Under the pieces are notes generated by a model, which saw nothing but the letters and a program-made list of their open reading frames with translations, had not been told where the DNA came from and searched no databases. This document shows, in pieces, positions 58,780 to 64,000 of a stretch of 64,000 nt of DNA (the first letter of the stretch is position 1; each line of letters starts with the position of its first letter). The stretch lies in the NCBI GenBank assembly GCA_946811695.1, contig OX328128.1, forward strand, positions 23,346,758 through 23,410,757, written 5' to 3'. Position numbers and translations under genes: made by a program. The DNA is from Gonocerus acuteangulatus (Eukaryota; Arthropoda; Insecta; Hemiptera; Coreidae).

Positions 58780-59009
58780 CCCCACACCGTTTGACCGATT
58801 TTTATCAAACTGGGCACACAGGTAGGTCTTGATCTGGAGAGTGTCATAGGCTAGGTCAAAAATGTCTACCCGCTGTCTGACTGTATGTTTGTTCTTTATA
58901 TAAATCCACACCGTTAATCAATTTTGGCCAAATTTCGCACACAGTTAGGTCTTGATCCGGGGAGAGTCAAAGGCTAGGTCAAAATCGTCTATTAGCTATT
59001 TGTCTGCTT

Positions 59010-59064
<55 letters not shown>
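58780..59064. repeat. Duplicated ~120-bp unit then (TA)n
   Basis: CACACCGTTTGACCGATTTT and CACACCGTTAATCAATTTTG begin two units containing AGGTCTTGATC and GGCTAGGTCAAAA, the inverse of those at 41832-42023. (TA)n follows at 59013-59064. Confidence 0.85.
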
Positions 59065-59067
<3 letters not shown>

Positions 59068-60891
59068 CGCTTCCTTGATGGCTCAAAAAATACTTTATGT
59101 TATTCACATTCACTAATTACCAGATTTGCACACTAAAAAAAACTCTCTCCTTAAGGTGAGTAAAATTGTAAAATTAAAAGTAAATTACTTTTTTTCCAAA
59201 CGAGAGTGACAAATGTCAGGCATTTTGCTTAACACACCCCGGGCAAAGATTAGTTTCGATTCCCTAAATGAGTGAGTTGATTTAATAAGGCGAAACGAAT
59301 GGCTAAATCTAGCCATCTCGGCTTAATGAAGGGTTCCTGCTCATAATAACTAGTTGATTGATTAAAAATGACTTTTTATTTAATAATAGCCGTCTTCTCT
59401 GATTATATCCACCGTTTTATATAATGCTGTTTGACAAATAGGATTCTCGGCTCTGGATAGTTAGGCAACTTTGAAGAAAACGGATTATTTCATTAATTTA
59501 AATCCTGTAAAGCACCTAATTTTTTTAAAAAAAATTGTTCTAGCTTTGAAACATGGTCGATTAGACTTATAAAAATTTTAGTACAAACACAAATTATATT
59601 CTAATTTCAATATAAATACATATTATGCCTGGTTATTTTAATAATAAGAAATACAAATTATTGAGGAATTATGAACGAAAAAGTAAAGGGAATGATAAAA
59701 ATTACAAAAAATTTAAATAAAAAAATTAATTATGAACATCTTAGTTTCATATGATAAAATTGTACATATAAAGGTGAGAGAGCCTTAAAAATTATAGAAT
59801 TTTACATGGATTGTTCATAGAGCTTAAAATATCATAGATATTTAGATATGGATCCTGATTTAAATGTTTACAATGTTAACTTAGATGATTTTCATATATA
59901 CAAATTTAGCAATTCTTAACTAACAAATAATTAAGAGAAGACGAAAAACAGCTAAGTAATTAAAAATGCAATAAAAAACAAAATCAAAAGACTGTTTCCT
60001 AATCAGTACAAATAAGTTCATATCATTTTTCATAGACAATAATAAGAATATTAAAAAGAGGAATTGTTAAAAAACAAGGGAAACAAAATAGTTAATATTA
60101 TATTCAATACAAAAAAATAAAAATAAAAAATAATTATATGTATAAATATAAATATTTAACCATAAATGTCTATTTTCAAAAACACACATGATACCAGAAG
60201 ATACAAATATAATGTTTGTTAGTTTGTTTGGATAAAACAAATATAATACAATAGGCATACGTTATTTTTTCCGAGTGGAGCGTTATATTTTTCTATAAAC
60301 ATTGATGTATTGGCTTTGTAATAACTGTATTTTTATGAGTCCTGGAAGTTCCTGAATGTCATAGTTGCTATGGGTACATGTTCCCTGACACCTGGAAAAA
60401 TGACTCCCGGCCTCCTCAAATTTCGCTCCATGAAAACACTATTACCCAAAAGTTTTTCATTTTCAATTAAAAAAGAAAAAAAAAACAATTAAAAAGTAAG
60501 CTAAACAACTACAAAATCTATTTAGGGAGCTGGAACCGCGCTAGAACTTCACGGAATACTATAACAATAAAGAATAAAGAAAAAACAAAAAAAAAAATAA
60601 AAAAATAAAACAGTTTTACCGGAAAAAATCTATGATTTGACTTTTCGACATGTTCTTTTGAAGCTTTCTTCAGCTAAATATAAATGTATTGTGTGCCTGT
60701 TAATGTAACCATCTTCTTTGTAATAATTGCTGTTTATTTGCTCAAAAATATATTGCTACTTAACAAGCACAAAAAAAAATATTTAAAAAAGTTATTTCCT
60801 ACATCTAATAAATATTTTACTGTCTGGTTTCTCTTTGGTAATTTTATATAATTATTTTTAACAGTAGAAGACAATATGCAACTTCTTTTGA
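59065..60891. other. AT-rich stretch, nothing recognised
   Basis: Long A/T-rich region. GGAACCGCGCTAGAAC at 60532 resembles a Rep-A terminus but nothing else of that repeat adjoins. Confidence 0.4.
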
Positions 60892-61298
60892 ATAGATTAT
60901 TTTTACTTTGAAAATACCAAAAATATATCTATTCACATTTTTGATTGATTAAATAAATAATAAAAAAACTTACCCCTTGAAAAGTGACTCGCATAGGAAT
61001 AAACCCCGCGGAAAATTAATGTATTCAACATCCGGTAATGAACTCGTCCCTAGAATGATATTTCCCAAGGGGGGGGGGCGGGAATTTAATAGAAATCCGA
61101 CTCCAGGTTGAAGAAACTTCTCCAGCTGTTTCCTAAGTCGGCGTGCAGAAGCCTCGCGTGGCTTTATTGAAAGTTTATCTTCTCTCACTAATTTTCCTCT
61201 TAACTTAGCACGGAACTTGGTGCGGTTTGTCTTTCCTAACTCATCATTATTTATAATTTCCTTAATTATAAAATTAATATGATTTAATTAGTCATTTT
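60892..61298 (-). mobile_element. Second copy of the conserved-frame repeat
   Basis: Collinear with 9093-9510. It includes CTTACCCCTTGAAAAGTGAC, the G run, and on the minus strand the frame KTNRTKFRAKLRGKLVRED ... FLQPGVGFLLNS, again open without ATG. It lacks the inverted left arm found at 8766. Homology starts at TAGATTATTTTTACTTTGA and stops at TTTAATTAGTCAT in both copies. Confidence 0.75.
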
Positions 61299-61342
61299 GT
61301 TTTGTTTTTGGGCGATAAACCTCCATCAAAGTATTGCATATG

Positions 61343-61840
61343 CGGCCAACAATCGGCCCGCGGGCCGGGTCCGGCCTTCTGTAAGATTTGATCCGGCCCG
61401 CGACACATTTTGAAGACCAAATAAAAAAAAATATTACGCTACTTACACTCACTCCAAACAAGGAAGATCGAGTGAGATGGGGTTTGTCGCTTGCTCCTGC
61501 GGAATCAAGTGAGCGAGCAAGCCAAGTGTATCATTGATTTCGTGTCGCTATTTAACTTTCGTAGTTTCGTAATAATTCCAAATTTTAATTATAATGTTGT
61601 ACCTATTTGATTCTTTTTTAATTTAATGAATTTTATGACAATAACTAAAGAAAAATAAAACTAAAAGCAAGACTGCTGTCTTAACGTATCTTGGTGTACG
61701 CAAAATAACATTATTACAATATTTATTTAAATTTAACAATTGTTTTATTTAACGTTTTTCTTATAATTTTCCCCTCTTTTTATATTATTTTTATCTGATG
61801 TGCTACATTTACCTCATGGTCCCCTACCCTTCGGCAGCCT
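61343..61840. mobile_element. hAT-like terminus
   Basis: TGCGGCCAACAATCGGCCCG followed by CGGGCCGGGTCCGGCC and GATCCGGCCCGCG resembles the subterminal CGGCCCGCGGGCCG block of Charlie/Zaphod-type hAT elements. No transposase. The right limit is not defined; the next element starts at 61846. Confidence 0.4.
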
Positions 61841-61845
61841 TCTAA

Positions 61846-62540
61846 GGCTGCGCCCGTGTTTCTCCCGATCCAATCCGATTTGTTTCAATTTCGTTTGACC
61901 GACAACGGCCGAGCTGATCCGATCCGATTTAGTCGCAGCTCGTCAGTAATGACCTCACAGACTCCTTCGATTAGGTTGAATATTGGAGGTAAAAAAGAAG
62001 AGTTGAGGGGCCAATCAATCTCCCGGAAGTATATCAGCCTTGAAAAAATAAATCTTAGTGTAACAGTTCATTTTTAACTGTTACACTACGATAAGATAAG
62101 CATTAGTATTTATATTTTAAAATTATTTATAAGAAAGGTAGCTAGAAGGTTATAAGCATTGGAAGGTTATTAACATAGCATGGTTATAAACATCTTCCTA
62201 CATAATTTAATAAACAAGGTAAACAAAAAAAATGTAAATTGACGAAATTTTTGAAAATTTTATTATCTTTCAAACAAAAAAAAAAAAAAAAGAATGCATT
62301 AAAACCGGTTAAGATGTAGAGGGTCTAGACCTTTTTTAAACACAATATCTCGTTTGGCGCCTTTTTGCGTCGTCGGTCCGAAACCGGTCTAGAAACAAAC
62401 AAGTTTGATCGCCCGAGAATCGGTAGCCATCGGATCGGATCGGATGGGGTCGGGTCGGGACCAATGTAGGCGCCTCCATTGAGATGCATGTGTTTGTCTT
62501 CAGACGGTCGGTGCTTATCGGATCGGATCGGATCGGGAAC
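61846..62540. mobile_element. Harbinger-like element, copy 3
   Basis: GGCTGCGCCCGTGTTTCTCC start after TAA, then the shared core GTTATAAGCATTGGAAGG and repeated GATCGGATCGGATCGGGA at the right. The terminal CCAATGTA part is lost. Confidence 0.6.
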
Positions 62541-62599
62541 AACAAATACCTACGGGATGGAGAAATACAATAATCAGTCACGTAAACGTACACGAGGTC

Positions 62600-62735
62600 T
62601 TCCTCGCTCACCTAGGCATTGATGCTGAAGACGGCTGCCAAAGAGCTTGCCGAAGCGTTCGAAATATTCATTTCCCCGAAATTCTGGCATTTCTTCTTAG
62701 TCAAATCCCAATTACTCCTAGACTTCTTATCGCAA
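62600..62735 (+). mobile_element. Penelope-type terminal fragment
   Basis: CTGAAGA at 62625, GGC...GCC and GAAGCGTT at 62652 form a degenerate hammerhead-like core (GAAG in place of GAAA). TTCTTAGTCAAATCCCAATTA follows in the position of the usual TTTAGCCGAATCCCAACC. Confidence 0.4.
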
Positions 62736-63089
62736 AGTTAGATTTGTATAACGAAAATACGGAAGGTCTCTTTAAATCTTCCCACTTCTTAAAACTATAC
62801 TAATCCACCCGTAGATATTTCTATTCAATCCTTGAATATTAAACCCTTCCCGACAGCTGTATGTAATAAATCCCTGAATTCTCCCGGTATCATCCCTTCC
62901 CTTCCTCTCCAAAGGTCAAGTCGGCACAGATGAAAGCCTTTTTTGAAAACTTTATCTTTATCTTTTTTTTATTTTTCTAACTTTCCTTCCTCTTTTATAA
63001 GGCAGTGGATTATATTTTATATTTTTTTCCTTTTATTTTCTCGAAATTACTCTCCCTTTTTTTTATAATATTCAACTTTCTTTTCTAAA

Positions 63090-63905
63090 TGTTACGTCTT
63101 GTTTTTAAAAATATTTACTTGAACGATGATAAGATGTGTGATATTACACGTCCTAATAATACACCACTGAGGGAAGTTTTTACTGATGGAAGTAAAGATG
63201 GCTACAATGTCGGTGCCTCTTTTAGTGTAATAGAAGATGGAACCGTCATCCATACAGGAAAATTCAAATTGGACCCATACTGTTCAAATAAGCAAGCAGA
63301 ACGATTCGGGATTAAAATACATTAACACCTCCCCGATGGCCGTGAGTTTTAAGACGTGAGCACTTAACACTCCCTGCCAAAGGTCGTGGGTTCGACTGCC
63401 ACTAGGGGGTGGTGCCTTTTCTTTAGAAAAAAGAAAAGGCATCAGCCCTATCCTGGCTAGAAAAGTGTTGTATAGATAACCCGTCCCAAAATTCGTAGTT
63501 AATAATAATGGACGTTACAATTTAAATAAATAAATAAATTAACACCTCGACTAAGAAAACATACATTAAAAACAGTGAAAGTAAAATAACATAACAAAAA
63601 ATAAATAACATACACATTAACGACGAACTAACTGAAGACATTCGCCGAGAAATGCACAAAACCAGGACACTAGACACAACTATATCTTTCAAATGGGTGA
63701 AAGGTCATTCAGGCATTAGGTAATGAAATTGCGGATCTAACCGCAAAACAAGCTGCTTTAGATGAAACATTACCTATTAGCTTCAATATGGCCCCGAGAA
63801 GTGCAGTAGTCTATCTACTTGAACAGGAGGCAAAGGAAGCCCGGAATCTCCGGTGGAGAATATCAACCAAAGGAAGACTTTCCGTCCGGACGACAGGCTA
63901 CATAT
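63090..63905 (+). mobile_element. R1-type LINE RNase H, split by SINE
   Basis: The first half encodes REVFTDGSKDGYNVGASFSV and LDPYCSNKQAER, the RNase H start with T-D-G-S-K and the Glu region. After the SINE the second half encodes REMHKTRTLDTTISFKWVKG, HSGI and, one frameshift later, GNEIADLTAKQAALDETLPI and EAKEARNLRWRISTKGRL. The W-V-x-G-H-S-G-I-x-G-N-E-x-A-D motif is complete. Beyond 63905 a Rep-A-like start truncates it. Confidence 0.8.
63332..63537 (+). mobile_element. SINE with 11-bp target duplication
   Basis: ATTAACACCTC is present at 63321-63331 and 63538-63548. The 206-bp insert has a tRNA-like head with a B box GGTTCGACTGC, a hairpin-prone TTTTCTTTAGAAAAAAGAAA middle and an (AAAT)n tail. 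It splits the R1-type RNase H, so it is younger than that copy. Confidence 0.8.
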
Positions 63906-63908
63906 AAA

Positions 63909-64000
63909 CAAAGTCCGTCACGCAGGAGCTGCATAACTAAGCACTTTCCTCAGAATTTTTGTAGTGTAGACTACATTACTGAATAATTTGCTGTAAATAA
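63909..64000 (+). mobile_element. Rep-A-like start at window edge
   Basis: AAGTCCGTCACGCAGGAGCT, CTAAGCACTTTCCTCAGAA match the block at 47467 and more loosely the Rep-A start. It continues past the window. Confidence 0.5.

Overview
The window is strongly AT-rich eukaryotic DNA that consists almost entirely of transposable-element wreckage and simple repeats. No intact host gene could be recognised: the longest open frames are short and most lie inside mobile elements. The mix points to an arthropod nuclear genome, but no host gene allows a species call, so this is inference. It includes RNase H-bearing non-LTR retrotransposons of the I/Jockey and R1 types, a Penelope-like element with a GIY-YIG endonuclease, tRNA-headed SINEs, mariner, piggyBac, hAT, Mutator-like, PIF/Harbinger-like and pogo-like pieces, and about eighteen long (TA)n arrays.

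Layout. 0-13 kb: a (CT)n array, a 1.5-kb dispersed non-coding repeat called Rep-A here (copies at about 0.8, 5.2, 10.7, 35.2 and 41.3 kb plus many fragments), LINE 3' ends on the minus strand, an internally deleted mariner, and a 226-bp-arm inverted repeat beside a small conserved reading frame that recurs at 61 kb. 14-25 kb: a tRNA-derived SINE, a Mutator-like foldback (9-bp target duplication) inside a Penelope-type repeat, a Harbinger-like element, a small hAT/P-like MITE (8-bp duplication) inside another Penelope-type repeat, the Penelope-like endonuclease with a hammerhead-ribozyme-like motif downstream, a mariner transposase fragment, and a LINE fused to a tRNA-like head. 25-44 kb: long featureless AT-rich stretches, a 42-bp minisatellite, a piggyBac remnant with its zinc-binding tail, further LINE pieces, a second full Rep-A copy, and two mariner-like ends facing each other across a (TA)n array. 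44-50 kb: an R1-type fragment, a 2.3-kb inverted-dimer mariner with a hAT foldback nested in its centre, and a 92-bp satellite with a 184-bp higher-order pattern. 50-64 kb: more LINEs, two Harbinger-like copies, a short MITE, a 200-base assembly gap, the second copy of the conserved frame, and an R1-type RNase H split by a SINE with an 11-bp target duplication.

These elements do not form a pathway. What can be read is a nested insertion history: several insertions are dated relative to one another by target duplications or by comparing Rep-A paralogues. The least ordinary items are the inverted-dimer mariner, the alternating satellite with hybrid edge units, the hammerhead-like motifs at Penelope-type termini, the fixed repeat context of many (TA)n arrays, and the two-copy reading frame of unknown identity.
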